Assembly (NCBI GenBank): GCA_001769275.1
Contig: MEOQ01000014.1
Location: forward strand, 1-64,000
Length of the DNA stretch: 64,000 bases
Direction: 5' to 3'
From: Bacteroidetes bacterium GWF2_43_63
GTDB lineage: Bacteria > Bacteroidota > Bacteroidia > Bacteroidales > DTU049
Made by a program: the position numbers and the translations under genes. The notes beneath the pieces were generated by a model. That model was not told the origin of the DNA, ran no database searches, and worked only from the letters and a program-made list of their open reading frames with translations. Positions within the stretch are counted from its first letter, which is position 1, and the number at the start of each line of letters is the position of its first letter. Positions 8,113 to 16,740 of the stretch are shown piece after piece.

Positions 8113-10647
8113 TTATTTCGTTTTTGTTTTGGCTACGGTAGCCTTTTTTGCAGTGGTTTTCTTTGCTGTCGCTTTCTTCGCAGTAGTTTTCTTCGCTGTA
8201 GTCTTCTTTGCGGTAGTTTTCTCAGCGGTAGGATTCTCTGTAGTTGTTTTTTTCGCGGTTGTTTTCTTCGCGGTTGAAGTCGTCGCCTTCTTCTTTGTGG
8301 CAGGTTTGTCTTTTACGGCAAATTTCTTTGCTTTGGAAGCTTTGGCCGATTTTTGATTTCTGGCAGGTTTTTCCGGATGCTCTTTTACGATTTCCAGAAT
8401 TTCAGCACACGAAAGAGTATCGTATTTCCGACCTTTTCCAAGTGGATAATTTTTGCCTTTATATTTGATGTAGGGGCCAAAACGGCCTTTAACAATCTGC
8501 AATTCCGCGTCTTCTTTAAACGTCTTCAGCACACTATTGCGGTCTTTTTCCTGCTTATTGGCAACAATTTCGAGTGCGGTGGCAAGATTGACCTGAGTCG
8601 GATTTATGTCGCGCGGAATTGAATAGAATTTGCCTTCAAAGCGAACATAGGGGCCAAAACGGCCAACCGATACAACCACCTCGTTACCATCTGATTCACC
8701 CAATATTTTTGGGAAACAGAAAAGTGCCAGAGCCTCTTCGAGTGTCACTCCGTCGATAGTCTGACCTTTCAGAAGGCCAGCGAAACGTGGCTTTTCCTCA
8801 TCGGTCGATTCACCGATCTGCGCCATGGGACCAAATGGTCCGAGTTTGGTATATACGTTCTTCTTCGTTGCGGGATCAACACCAAGTAGTCGTTCTCCGT
8901 GGTATTTGCCGGTTGTTTTGTCAATGTTTATAACCTGAGGGTCAAAATCTTTGTAGAAATTGGCAATCAATACGTTCCACTTTTTCTTTCCATCGGCAAT
9001 TTCGTCGAAGTCTTTCTCAATGTTTGCAGTGAAATTGTAATCGATAATGTTTAAGAAATGTTCAATCAGGAATTTCGTGACAATGATACCAAGATCAGTT
9101 GGGAACAACTTGTTTTTCTCGCTGCCGAACTTTTCTGTTTCAACTGTTCTTTTAATAGCTCCCTTGGCCAACACCAGCGAAATATATTTCCGCTCAACCG
9201 GTTGCCGGCTTTCTTTAATCACATATTCGCGCCTTTGAATAGTAGAAATGGTCGGTGCATACGTACTCGGTCTGCCAATACCCAAATCTTCGAGCTTTTT
9301 AACCAGCGATGCTTCACTGTATCTTGGTGGTTGTTGCGAGAATCTCTGCTCTGCAACAATATTCTGAGAAGATAGTTTCTGACCTTCTTTGAGTTTTGGC
9401 AACTGGCCTTTGTCTTCGTCCGAAGCATCATCATCGCGTGATTCTTCATAGACTTTCAGAAAACCATCGAAGATAATCACTTCGCCTCTGGCAACAAAAT
9501 ACTGCTGCGCTCCGGAAATATCGATCTGAATTGAGGTCCGTTCAATTTTGGCTTCCGACATCTGCGAAGCAACTGTACGTTTCCAAATAAGCTCATACAG
9601 TTTTTTCTGAGCGGCCGGGCCTTCAATTTCGCGGTTGCTGGCATAAGTCGGACGAATTGCTTCGTGGGCTTCCTGCGCACCCTTGCTCTTGGTGGCAAAT
9701 TGTCTGGATTTGGAATATTCCGGACCAAACGATTTCTCAATTTCCTCCTTGATGGTTCCAATGGCGAGCTTCGACAGATTCACGCTATCGGTACGCATAT
9801 AGGTGATAAGTCCTGCCTCGTAAAGCTGCTGAGCAATAGTCATGGTTTGAGAAACCGAAAATCCGAGCTTGCGGGCAGCTTCCTGTTGCAGTGTTGAAGT
9901 AGTGAAAGGGGGTGCCGGATTGCGGGTGCCGGGTTTTATTTCAATCTTGCCAACTGAAAAAGCGCTGTCCTTGATTTTATCAAGAAACATCATGGACTCT
10001 CGTTCATTCTCAAAACGCTCATTGAGTTCAGCATTCAGAGAATCTTTGCCGGCTTCGAAAAGGCCATTGACGCGGAATTCAGAGGTGCTCGTAAACTGAT
10101 TGATATCATCTTCACGTTCAACAATGAGTCGAACTGCCACAGACTGAACACGGCCAGCCGACAAAGCTGGTTTCACTTTTTTCCAAAGCAATGGTGACAA
10201 TCTGTAACCGACCAGGCGGTCAAGAACCCGTCGGGCTTGTTGAGCATCGACAAGATTTACATCAAGACTTCTGGGATTCTCAATAGCTTCGAGAATAGCC
10301 GTTTTTGTGATTTCGTGAAAAACGATGCGTTTTGTTTTTTTGATGTCAAGATTCAGCGCTTCGGCGAGATGCCAAGCAATGGCTTCTCCTTCACGGTCTT
10401 CATCAGTCGCGAGCCAGGTGGTTTCGGCCTGTTTGCTAAGCTTCTTTAACTCACTGACAATCTTCTGTTTATCTGGCAAAATAATGTACAAGGGCTTAAA
10501 GCCGTTTTTTACATCAATGCTCAAATCTTCTTTTTGCAGGTCGCGGACATGGCCGTAGCTAGACAGTACCTGGAAATCTTTTCCAAGAAATTTCTCAATG
10601 GTTTTTGCTTTTGCCGGTGACTCAACGATTACTAAATTCTTCGCCAT
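8113..10647 (-). CDS. topA: DNA topoisomerase I (type IA)
   Basis: TopA relaxes negative supercoils by transient cleavage of one strand through a 5'-phosphotyrosine. The Toprim domain opens with VIVESPAKAKTIEKFLG and carries the acidic metal-binding set in ATDEDREGEAIAWHL. The catalytic Tyr lies in GLITYMRTDSVNLS (about residues 280-293). Three C-terminal glycine/aromatic repeats follow (GPFGPMAQIG, GRFGPYVRFEG, GRFGPYIKYKG), with no Cys4 zinc fingers. The last 75 or so residues are a Lys/Thr/Ala-rich tail built of KKTTAKKT-like units, resembling histone H1 or Lys-rich tails on other bacterial topoisomerases, which probably helps non-specific DNA binding. Total length is 844 residues. The pseudo-arginase gene follows 3 bp downstream. 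Confidence 0.96.
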   Translation of the reverse strand: MAKNLVIVESPAKAKTIEKFLGKDFQVLSSYGHVRDLQKEDLSIDVKNGFKPLYIILPDKQKIVSELKKLSKQAETTWLATDEDREGEAIAWHLAEALNLDIKKTKRIVFHEITKTAILEAIENPRSLDVNLVDAQQARRVLDRLVGYRLSPLLWKKVKPALSAGRVQSVAVRLIVEREDDINQFTSTSEFRVNGLFEAGKDSLNAELNERFENERESMMFLDKIKDSAFSVGKIEIKPGTRNPAPPFTTSTLQQEAARKLGFSVSQTMTIAQQLYEAGLITYMRTDSVNLSKLAIGTIKEEIEKSFGPEYSKSRQFATKSKGAQEAHEAIRPTYASNREIEGPAAQKKLYELIWKRTVASQMSEAKIERTSIQIDISGAQQYFVARGEVIIFDGFLKVYEESRDDDASDEDKGQLPKLKEGQKLSSQNIVAEQRFSQQPPRYSEASLVKKLEDLGIGRPSTYAPTISTIQRREYVIKESRQPVERKYISLVLAKGAIKRTVETEKFGSEKNKLFPTDLGIIVTKFLIEHFLNIIDYNFTANIEKDFDEIADGKKKWNVLIANFYKDFDPQVINIDKTTGKYHGERLLGVDPATKKNVYTKLGPFGPMAQIGESTDEEKPRFAGLLKGQTIDGVTLEEALALFCFPKILGESDGNEVVVSVGRFGPYVRFEGKFYSIPRDINPTQVNLATALEIVANKQEKDRNSVLKTFKEDAELQIVKGRFGPYIKYKGKNYPLGKGRKYDTLSCAEILEIVKEHPEKPARNQKSAKASKAKKFAVKDKPATKKKATTSTAKKTTAKKTTTENPTAEKTTAKKTTAKKTTAKKATAKKTTAKKATVAKTKTK

Positions 10648-10779
10648 TCTCTCAAATTTTCCGCAAATTAAATGAATAATTATGGGATATCTTCATAAAA
10701 CTTTTCAATTAATTTCCTTGTTGTCTGATTTTCAGTCCTTTGAGCCGTTACAATTAAAGGTATGAATTCTCTTTAGGGG

Positions 10780-10984
10780 TTTAGAGTCTGTCTAAAAATG
10801 ATGTCGAAGGCAAAAACAACATTCCACCGTCCGAAAGCGACGTAGGAGCTGAAGGACATGGAACCGTTGTTTTTGGCATTGTTACGACGGTTCCATGTTC
10901 CGGCATTAATGTTAATTTTCAGCTCAGATGTTTGCAGGAACGGTGGAATGTCGCAACAATTAACTATTTTAGACAGTCTCTAAA
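10780..10984. mobile_element. MITE-like structured repeat, copy A
   Basis: The 205-bp element has terminal inverted repeats (10780-10797 and 10967-10984, 17 of 18 bases matching, core GAGTCTGTCTAAAA). Inside are four alternating arms that can pair as one long nested hairpin or as two side-by-side hairpins. CAAAAACAAC at 10811-10820 matches GTTGTTTTTG at 10866-10875; 10857-10867 pairs perfectly with 10887-10897; 10874-10902 pairs imperfectly with 10935-10960. It has no ORF. The same sequence family occurs at 17692-17887. The right end lies 2 bp from the -33 element of miaB. It is probably a non-autonomous element; no transposase is in the window. Confidence 0.7.
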
Positions 10985-10986
10985 GC

Positions 10987-11016
10987 TTTGCGTAAACTTT
11001 CATATTTGTAACTTTG
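10987..11016 (+). promoter_or_regulatory. miaB promoter
   Basis: TTTG at 10987-10990, an 18-bp spacer and TAACTTTG at 11009-11016 form a near-perfect Bacteroidota -33/-7 promoter. The start codon of miaB is only 7 bp past the box, so the transcript is probably leaderless or nearly so. Confidence 0.7.
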
Positions 11017-11023
11017 CCGTGAA

Positions 11024-12352
11024 ATGAATGTAAAGAGAAAGAAATTATACATTGAGACTTACGGCTGCCAGATGAATGTGGCCGATAGCGAAGTTGTTGC
11101 ATCTATACTTAAAGATGAAGGCTACGATGTTTGCACCGATGCAGCAGGCGCCGATCTGATTCTGGTGAACACCTGCAGCATACGCGACAATGCCGAAAAG
11201 AAAGTTTTGGCACGCGGACGACAGCTGCAGGCGCTGAAGAGAAAAAATCCGAATCTGCGTGTCGGTATAATTGGATGTATGGCGGAACGATTGAATGAAA
11301 CCATATTCGAAAAACTCGCTGGGGTTGATCTTCTGGCCGGACCCGACAGTTACAAAAAACTTCCGGAGCTTCTGAAAGAAGTGGAATCGCACCAAAAAGC
11401 TTCGGATGTAATCCTGAGTACAACCGAAACCTACGAAGACATTGATCCGGAACATTTTCAGACTGGAAGCATCACCGCATTTGTTTCCATTATGCGCGGA
11501 TGCAACAATTTCTGCAGTTACTGCGTGGTCCCATACACGCGCGGACGCGAACGCAGCCGACCGGCAAGCTCAATTATGCACGAAATTAAATTATTGGCCG
11601 AACAAAATTTCAAAGAAATAACGCTGCTCGGGCAGAATGTAAACTCCTATCATGTCATTGAAGACTCAACGGAATACCGCTTCCCCGCCCTGCTTGATAA
11701 AGTTGCAAAAGAATTTCCGATGATGCGGATCCGTTTTGCCACGAGCCATCCGAAAGATTTATCGGAAGAACTGGTGAAGATAATGGCGAAAAACGACAAC
11801 ATCTGCAAATCGATGCACCTGCCCGTACAATCTGGATCCGATGCGGTTCTTCAGCGCATGAACAGAAAATACACGTCGGCAGAATATTTGAAAAAAATTG
11901 ATTTGCTTCGAAAACATATGCCCGATATTACCATCAGCACCGATGTTATTACCGGCTTTTGTGGCGAAACCGACGAAGATCACCTTGCGACGATTGAACT
12001 GATGAAAAAAGCAGATTTCTATTACGCCTACATGTTTAAGTACAGCAAACGCGATGGCACCGCTGCTGCCAAAATGCAGGACGATGTTCCGGAAGAAACC
12101 AAATCGGAAAGACTGACCGAAATAATAAAAGTACAACAGGAACTTTCGCTTCAAAACAACAAACGCGATATTGGGAAAACATTCGAAGTGCTGGTGGAAG
12201 GATGTTCTAAACGCTCAAAAAAACAAATGTTTGGCCGCACAGGGCAAAATAAAGTTGTTGTATTTGATGCTGAAAATCTGATTCCAGGCACGTTCGTGAA
12301 AACAATAATTACGGATTGTTCAACGGCGACGCTGAAAGGGAAGATTGTTTAA
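11024..12352 (+). CDS. miaB: tRNA-2-methylthio-N6-dimethylallyladenosine synthase MiaB
   Basis: MiaB is a radical-SAM methylthiotransferase that adds the 2-methylthio group to i6A37 in tRNAs reading codons that begin with U. The N-terminal UPF0004 domain has its three cluster-binding cysteines in TYGCQMN, NTCSIRD and IIGCMAE. The radical-SAM CxxxCxxC lies in RGCNNFCSYCVVPYTRGRE (about residues 158-176). A TRAM domain ends the protein. The 442-residue length is normal. The start is the first ATG after a consensus promoter, with almost no leader. The 3' end overlaps the convergent gap gene by 4 bp, leaving no room for a terminator between them. Confidence 0.96.
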   Translation: MNVKRKKLYIETYGCQMNVADSEVVASILKDEGYDVCTDAAGADLILVNTCSIRDNAEKKVLARGRQLQALKRKNPNLRVGIIGCMAERLNETIFEKLAGVDLLAGPDSYKKLPELLKEVESHQKASDVILSTTETYEDIDPEHFQTGSITAFVSIMRGCNNFCSYCVVPYTRGRERSRPASSIMHEIKLLAEQNFKEITLLGQNVNSYHVIEDSTEYRFPALLDKVAKEFPMMRIRFATSHPKDLSEELVKIMAKNDNICKSMHLPVQSGSDAVLQRMNRKYTSAEYLKKIDLLRKHMPDITISTDVITGFCGETDEDHLATIELMKKADFYYAYMFKYSKRDGTAAAKMQDDVPEETKSERLTEIIKVQQELSLQNNKRDIGKTFEVLVEGCSKRSKKQMFGRTGQNKVVVFDAENLIPGTFVKTIITDCSTATLKGKIV

Positions 12353-13356
12353 TTCTGATTTGACATCAGCGAAATCAAGTCCACCACGCGGTTTGAATAA
12401 CCATATTCATTGTCGTACCATGACAGCAATTGGACAGTGTTTCCATTCAATACTTTTGTAGCCAAAGAATCGAAGACACAGGAATTGGGATTGCCAATAA
12501 TATCGCTCGAAACAATCGGGTCCTCGCAATAGCTCACAATTCCCTTCATGTTGGTCCTGCAGCTGTATCTCACAGCCAGATTCAGCTCTGTAATAGTCAC
12601 AAGCGAGTTTAGTCTGATGACAAGCTCAGTAAGCGCTCCGTCAGGCACAGGCACGCGGGTAGCGATTCCGCTGAAGCGATCACCAAGCTCCGGCATCACT
12701 TCGAGCACACATTTGATGGCCGTTGAAGAGGTCGGAATAATATTGACGCCCGCATTGCGGCCCCGGCGCAGGTCTTTGTGCGGCGAATCGATCAGCTGCT
12801 GATTATTGGTGTACGGATGAACCGTATTCATAAATGCAGTTTCGATACCAAATTTATCATTGATTATTTTTAGCAATGGCGCAACACAATTGGCTGTGCA
12901 TGAAGCATTCGAAACTATATTGTCGTTTTTTGTCAGCAAAGTTTCATTTACTCCGATAATAATGGTTTTATCAACCGGTGACACAGCCGGACAAGTAAGT
13001 ATTACTTTTTTAGCTCCGGCATCGATGTGTTTTTGCAGCGATTCCCGGTCTTTGTTTTTGCCACTTGAATCAATGACGATTTCAACGCCCCATTTCTTCC
13101 AAGGAATTTCGGTAGGAGAAGTAACCCGGCTAACCTGAATTTCGCGCCCGCCAACGATTACTGAATTTTCGCCAGCAGAAATAGTTTCGTTCAGCATCCC
13201 AAAAACAGTATCGTATTTCATCAGATACAACAGCGAGTTTTCCGGCATCGGATCATTGATTCCGGCAATTTCGATTTCCGGATGATTTAACAGAATGCGG
13301 AAAACCATTTTCCCGATACGGCCAAAGCCGTTTATCCCCACCTTGATTTTTTTCAT
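12349..13356 (-). CDS. gap: Glyceraldehyde-3-phosphate dehydrogenase, type I
   Basis: GAPDH oxidises glyceraldehyde 3-phosphate to 1,3-bisphosphoglycerate with NAD(P) in glycolysis. The dinucleotide motif INGFGRIGKMVFR is at residues 8-20 and the catalytic Cys is in SNASCTANCVAPL near residue 150, with its His partner in the following domain. The C-terminal SWYDNEYGYSNRVVDL is canonical. One small oddity is VHPYTNNQQ where many enzymes read HSYTNDQ. The length is 335 residues. The gene faces miaB and overlaps its end by 4 bp. A good -33/-7 promoter lies about 20 bp upstream, so it appears to be a single-gene unit. Confidence 0.95.
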   Translation of the reverse strand: MKKIKVGINGFGRIGKMVFRILLNHPEIEIAGINDPMPENSLLYLMKYDTVFGMLNETISAGENSVIVGGREIQVSRVTSPTEIPWKKWGVEIVIDSSGKNKDRESLQKHIDAGAKKVILTCPAVSPVDKTIIIGVNETLLTKNDNIVSNASCTANCVAPLLKIINDKFGIETAFMNTVHPYTNNQQLIDSPHKDLRRGRNAGVNIIPTSSTAIKCVLEVMPELGDRFSGIATRVPVPDGALTELVIRLNSLVTITELNLAVRYSCRTNMKGIVSYCEDPIVSSDIIGNPNSCVFDSLATKVLNGNTVQLLSWYDNEYGYSNRVVDLISLMSNQN

Positions 13357-13375
13357 TTCAATTTCAATAACACGA

Positions 13376-13407
13376 CAAAAGTAAAGGTTTTATTTTCAAT
13401 GTTCAAA
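13376..13407 (-). promoter_or_regulatory. gap promoter
   Basis: On the minus strand TTTG (13407-13404), a 20-bp spacer and TACTTTTG (13383-13376) match the Bacteroidota promoter. The leader to the gap ATG is about 15 nt. Confidence 0.65.
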
Positions 13408-13503
13408 TACGTTTTTTTCGATACTTTGTCTTTGAAAATCGTCAATCAAACAGTAACAATAGAGATAATAAACCATGCATTGTTAAAAAATAATGCCCCC
13501 AGG

Positions 13504-13536
13504 TTTTGACATCAGTTCAATAAAACCGTTTATTTG
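13504..13536 (+). promoter_or_regulatory. phoH promoter
   Basis: TTTTG at 13504-13508, a 20-bp spacer and TTTATTTG at 13529-13536 match the -33/-7 pattern, with one mismatch in the -7 box. The phoH ATG is 18 bp further on. Confidence 0.5.
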
Positions 13537-13553
13537 TAAAAAACACAGCTGCT

Positions 13554-14882
13554 ATGGCAAAAACAACTCAAAAACAGAAAAAGATTTTCGTACTTGATAC
13601 TTCGGTAATATTGTATAATCACAGTGCTATTTTCAGCTTCGACGACAATGACGTAGCCATGCCCATTTCAGTGCTTGAGGAATTGGACACTTTCAAGAAA
13701 GGCAATGATACCAAAAATTATGAAGCTCGCGAATTTATTCGCATTCTCGATAAAATGTCGGACAATCAGCCCATCAACGACTGGATAAAAATTGAGCGTG
13801 CACGCGGCATGTTCACTGTTATCATGGACGAAACGAGCAATCCGGACGCAACCAAATTGTATCACAGCGATAAGGTTGATCATCGAATTATTAATGTGGC
13901 CATCAAGCTTTCGCAAAAATATAAAGACCGCAAAGTTATTTTGGTTTCAAAAGACATCAATCTGCGACTGAAAGCCAAAGCGCTGAATATTCTTGCCGAA
14001 GATTTCGAAACCGGCAAGGTGAAAGACGTTGAAGGTCTTTATACCGGGATGACATTGGTTGAAGGATTGACAAAAGAAACCATTGATTCTATCTATCAAA
14101 ACGGATTCTGTCTGCCTGAAGAAATAGGTGTAAAAAAACCTATTCCCAATCATTATTTCATTTTGCGAAACACGACAAATTCGGTGCTTGCTTATTTTAA
14201 TCCTATTACAGGCAACGTCGAAAAATTAGAAAAGAAAGCATCGTATCGGATCATGCCACGCAATGCTGAACAGGTTTTTGCGCTGCATGCCATCATGGCG
14301 CCCGAAATTAAATTAGTTACACTGCAGGGCGTTGCAGGTACCGGGAAAACGCTGCTGGCGCTGGCCGGAGCATTGGAACAAAAAAAATTGTATAAGCAGA
14401 TTTACCTTGCACGCCCGATTGTTCCACTCAGCAACAAAGACATTGGATTTTTGCCGGGTGACATTAAGAGCAAGCTAAACCCATATATGGAGCCACTTTT
14501 CGACAATCTGAAATTTATTAAAAATCAATTTGGCGACAAAGATGCCACCCAAATTGATGAGCTGCTTGAAAAAGAAAAATTGGTAATTACCCCATTGGCA
14601 TATATTCGCGGACGAAGTCTGAGCAACATTTGCTTTATTGTCGATGAAGCACAAAACCTCACCCCTCACGAAGTGAAAACAATTATCACACGCGCCGGAG
14701 AAGGAACCAAGATTATTTTCACCGGTGACATTCACCAGATCGACACGCCATATCTAGATTCGCAAAGTAACGGACTCAGCTATCTGATCGATAAGGTGAA
14801 GCATCACGCATTGTACGCCCATGTGAAACTCGAAAAAGGAGAACGCAGTGAGCTGGCGAATCTTGCTAACGATTTGCTGTAA
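13554..14882 (+). CDS. PhoH-family ATPase with N-terminal PIN domain (PhoH2 type)
   Basis: The 442-residue protein joins a PIN nuclease domain to a PhoH ATPase; such PhoH2 proteins are proposed RNA helicase/RNases. The PIN part (about residues 10-150) starts with FVLDTSVILYN and keeps acidic residues typical of the metal site (VLEELD, DHRIINVA, VSKDINLRLKA). The PhoH part has Walker A GVAGTGKTLLALAG near residue 258 and Walker B CFIVDEAQNLTPHEV near residue 363, followed by FTGDIHQID. The gene has its own promoter and a strong terminator right after the stop, so it is a single-gene unit. Confidence 0.93.
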   Translation: MAKTTQKQKKIFVLDTSVILYNHSAIFSFDDNDVAMPISVLEELDTFKKGNDTKNYEAREFIRILDKMSDNQPINDWIKIERARGMFTVIMDETSNPDATKLYHSDKVDHRIINVAIKLSQKYKDRKVILVSKDINLRLKAKALNILAEDFETGKVKDVEGLYTGMTLVEGLTKETIDSIYQNGFCLPEEIGVKKPIPNHYFILRNTTNSVLAYFNPITGNVEKLEKKASYRIMPRNAEQVFALHAIMAPEIKLVTLQGVAGTGKTLLALAGALEQKKLYKQIYLARPIVPLSNKDIGFLPGDIKSKLNPYMEPLFDNLKFIKNQFGDKDATQIDELLEKEKLVITPLAYIRGRSLSNICFIVDEAQNLTPHEVKTIITRAGEGTKIIFTGDIHQIDTPYLDSQSNGLSYLIDKVKHHALYAHVKLEKGERSELANLANDLL

Positions 14883-14888
14883 ATAAAA

Positions 14889-14923
14889 AGAGGCTTTCCA
14901 GAAACTGGCAGCCTCTTTTTTTT
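14889..14923 (+). terminator. Rho-independent terminator of phoH
   Basis: AGAGGCT (14889-14895) pairs with AGCCTCT (14910-14916), extended by an inner CCAG/CTGG pair, followed by eight T. It sits 7 bp past the phoH stop. The gene on the other strand ends at 14952, so the site could act from both sides. Confidence 0.85.
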
Positions 14924-14951
14924 AAGAGATAGATTGCAAATTAATGTCGTA

Positions 14952-15821
14952 TCACTTCTTCCCACCTTTGTGAGAATTGGATTGACCGGGGTTTGATTTA
15001 TGCGATCTGTTTGTTTGTGTAGCTTGATTCTGTTTAGTCCCCTGCGATTTTTGCTGAACAGGATAATTCCCGTGCGATTGAGGTGAAGGTTTTACATAGT
15101 TATTATGTTTCACCTGCGGCCTGTAGGTATGGAATTGGTTCCCGGAAAATTTCTGGCCGGGCTTATCGTTGTCCTTAATTGCATAAGGAGTGAATTTTTT
15201 GCCATTATACTTCTCCACCTCATGTTTATTGGGCCCCATGTTGTACCATGAATTATTCGCATGGCCCTTCCTGAAATTTTTTATCTCCCTGGAATTGTGA
15301 AAAACCATTCGGTTATATGAAGCATTTACATAATAGTAATTCTTATTGTTCCTTTTGCCAAAATCATGACCTTTTACATACATCCATCGGTTGTATGGTG
15401 CACGATAGTTGTTGCTGAATGTTGGCCCCATAGGCTCCCAAACGTAGTACCCGTTTGTGTTTCTCCAGTTGACCCATCCCGGGCCCCATTCGTTGCCTGG
15501 AATCCATAATGGACCGTAGTTGGCGTCGTTATACCAGCGGCCATAGTGAAACGGAGCCCAGCCCCATGGGTAATTGGAGACCCATGCCCAGCCCTCATCG
15601 GTATAGGCCCAATAACCGTTGGTAGCGTAAGGTGTAAACCCCGGTGCTACATTTGGCTTCCATACATAACCGTGATTAGGAACGGCTAGCCACGTGCCAT
15701 ATGGACTCAATTCAGTATAAAAAATCTGACTGCTTACATCGCGTTTTGCTGAGGCTTTTTGAGGATGAATCAATAAACCTAAACAAAGTATAAGCATTAG
15801 CGAAACAACTGTTGTTCTCAT
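14952..15821 (-). CDS. Secreted DUF6600-like WG/YG-rich protein
   Basis: The 289-residue protein has a Sec signal peptide ending near residue 25 (HPQKASA). It is followed by FYTELSPYGTWLAVPNHGYV and a run of tryptophan/glycine blocks (YGTW, WAYTDEGWAWVSNYPWG, WAPFHYGRWY, WIPGNEWGPGWVNWR). This layout is typical of DUF6600-type envelope proteins of unknown function. The C-terminal third, from about residue 200, is low complexity, rich in Gln, Asn, Lys and His, and basic at the end. It stands alone between the phoH terminator and pssA. The function is unknown; a periplasmic or surface location is inferred from the signal peptide. Confidence 0.8.
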   Translation of the reverse strand: MRTTVVSLMLILCLGLLIHPQKASAKRDVSSQIFYTELSPYGTWLAVPNHGYVWKPNVAPGFTPYATNGYWAYTDEGWAWVSNYPWGWAPFHYGRWYNDANYGPLWIPGNEWGPGWVNWRNTNGYYVWEPMGPTFSNNYRAPYNRWMYVKGHDFGKRNNKNYYYVNASYNRMVFHNSREIKNFRKGHANNSWYNMGPNKHEVEKYNGKKFTPYAIKDNDKPGQKFSGNQFHTYRPQVKHNNYVKPSPQSHGNYPVQQKSQGTKQNQATQTNRSHKSNPGQSNSHKGGKK

Positions 15822-15892
15822 AATTTCATTATTAGTCTGGTGAAAATATCAATTAATAAAGGTAATTCCGCTCACACATTGGCATGTTACAC

Positions 15893-15917
15893 TAATCATG
15901 AAATATGTTACATGATT
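15893..15917. promoter_or_regulatory. Short inverted repeat between the DUF6600-like gene and pssA
   Basis: AATCATG at 15893-15899 is the inverse of CATGATT at 15911-15917, with ATGTTAC repeated around it. It lies between divergent genes and might bind a regulator, but this is only a pattern. Confidence 0.25.
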
Positions 15918-15978
15918 AACAGATTGGATGATGCCCGCAACGAATGGAAAAAGTAAAACCGGGAAATCAAAAAAATCG

Positions 15979-15986
15979 TAAGTTTG
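15979..15986 (+). promoter_or_regulatory. -7 box abutting the pssA start
   Basis: TAAGTTTG matches TAnnTTTG. No -33 TTG is visible at the right spacing. The TTG start of pssA is 5 bp later. Confidence 0.35.
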
Positions 15987-15990
15987 CCGC

Positions 15991-16728
15991 TTGAAACTCA
16001 AAGCAGTAATACCAAATATTTTCACAGCCGGCAATATGTTGTCCGGTTTGAGTGCTATTGTAATTGCGCTCGGGCCCTGGTATTATATTGAATATGCGTT
16101 TTATTTCATTCTGATTGCAGCAGCGTTCGATCTTTTTGACGGAATTGTTGCACGCCTGTTAAAAGCACAATCAGCTTTCGGTAAAGAATTTGATTCGCTT
16201 TGCGATGTGGTTTCATTTGGAGTAGCGCCTGCCATCATTACCATCAGAACCATTCAGCAATATTCAGAGCCATGCAACGATCTGTGGTGCCAGCAAACAT
16301 TGCTGTTTATCGCACCCATGATTTTCGCGCTGGCTGCAGGAATCAGGCTTGCATGGTTCAATACCGACGAACGTCAGACTAAAAGTTTTCTTGGACTACC
16401 CTCGCCTGCAGCAGGAATGGCACTTGCATGCACCAGTCTGTTCTGGGCAGAATTATATGGCGAAGAAAAAGTACTGGTAATTCTAACATTCGCATCATTT
16501 ATTTTTGCAGTTCTGATGCTCCTTCCGATTCCACTGCTTTCACTTAAGCTCAACGATAAAAAAAGCATCACGCTGGCTATAGTTCTTTTACTGGTTGCTG
16601 TTCCAATGTTTATATTCCTGCAACTGGCCGCCATTGCACCATTGATAGTGGTTTATTTACTTGCCTCACCCATCATCGGATATTTCGCAAAAATGTTTTC
16701 GAAGTCTGATGACACTAATCTTTCCTGA
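15991..16728 (+). CDS. pssA: CDP-diacylglycerol-serine O-phosphatidyltransferase
   Basis: PssA makes phosphatidylserine from CDP-diacylglycerol and serine, the precursor of phosphatidylethanolamine. The CDP-alcohol phosphotransferase signature is complete: DGIVAR near residue 50, then G eight residues on and the two aspartates of FDSLCDVVSFG. The start PNIFTAGNMLSG and about seven membrane helices fit the family; length is 245 residues. The start is TTG at 15991. An in-frame stop at 15979-15981 rules out anything earlier, and the next ATG (16036) would cut off the conserved PNIFTAGN segment. A PfkB-type kinase follows 12 bp downstream and is probably co-transcribed. Confidence 0.88.
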   Translation: MKLKAVIPNIFTAGNMLSGLSAIVIALGPWYYIEYAFYFILIAAAFDLFDGIVARLLKAQSAFGKEFDSLCDVVSFGVAPAIITIRTIQQYSEPCNDLWCQQTLLFIAPMIFALAAGIRLAWFNTDERQTKSFLGLPSPAAGMALACTSLFWAELYGEEKVLVILTFASFIFAVLMLLPIPLLSLKLNDKKSITLAIVLLLVAVPMFIFLQLAAIAPLIVVYLLASPIIGYFAKMFSKSDDTNLS

Positions 16729-16740
16729 AAACTGCTCCGT

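Noticed and set aside
7982-8356. Plus-strand frame of 124 codons with FFAV repeats
   Set aside because: It is the antisense of the Lys/Thr/Ala tail of topA; the repeat is an artefact of the codons.
10780-10984. Integron attC-like site
   Set aside because: It has several imperfect palindromes but lacks the attC core ends, there is no integrase, and it is bounded by terminal inverted repeats instead.
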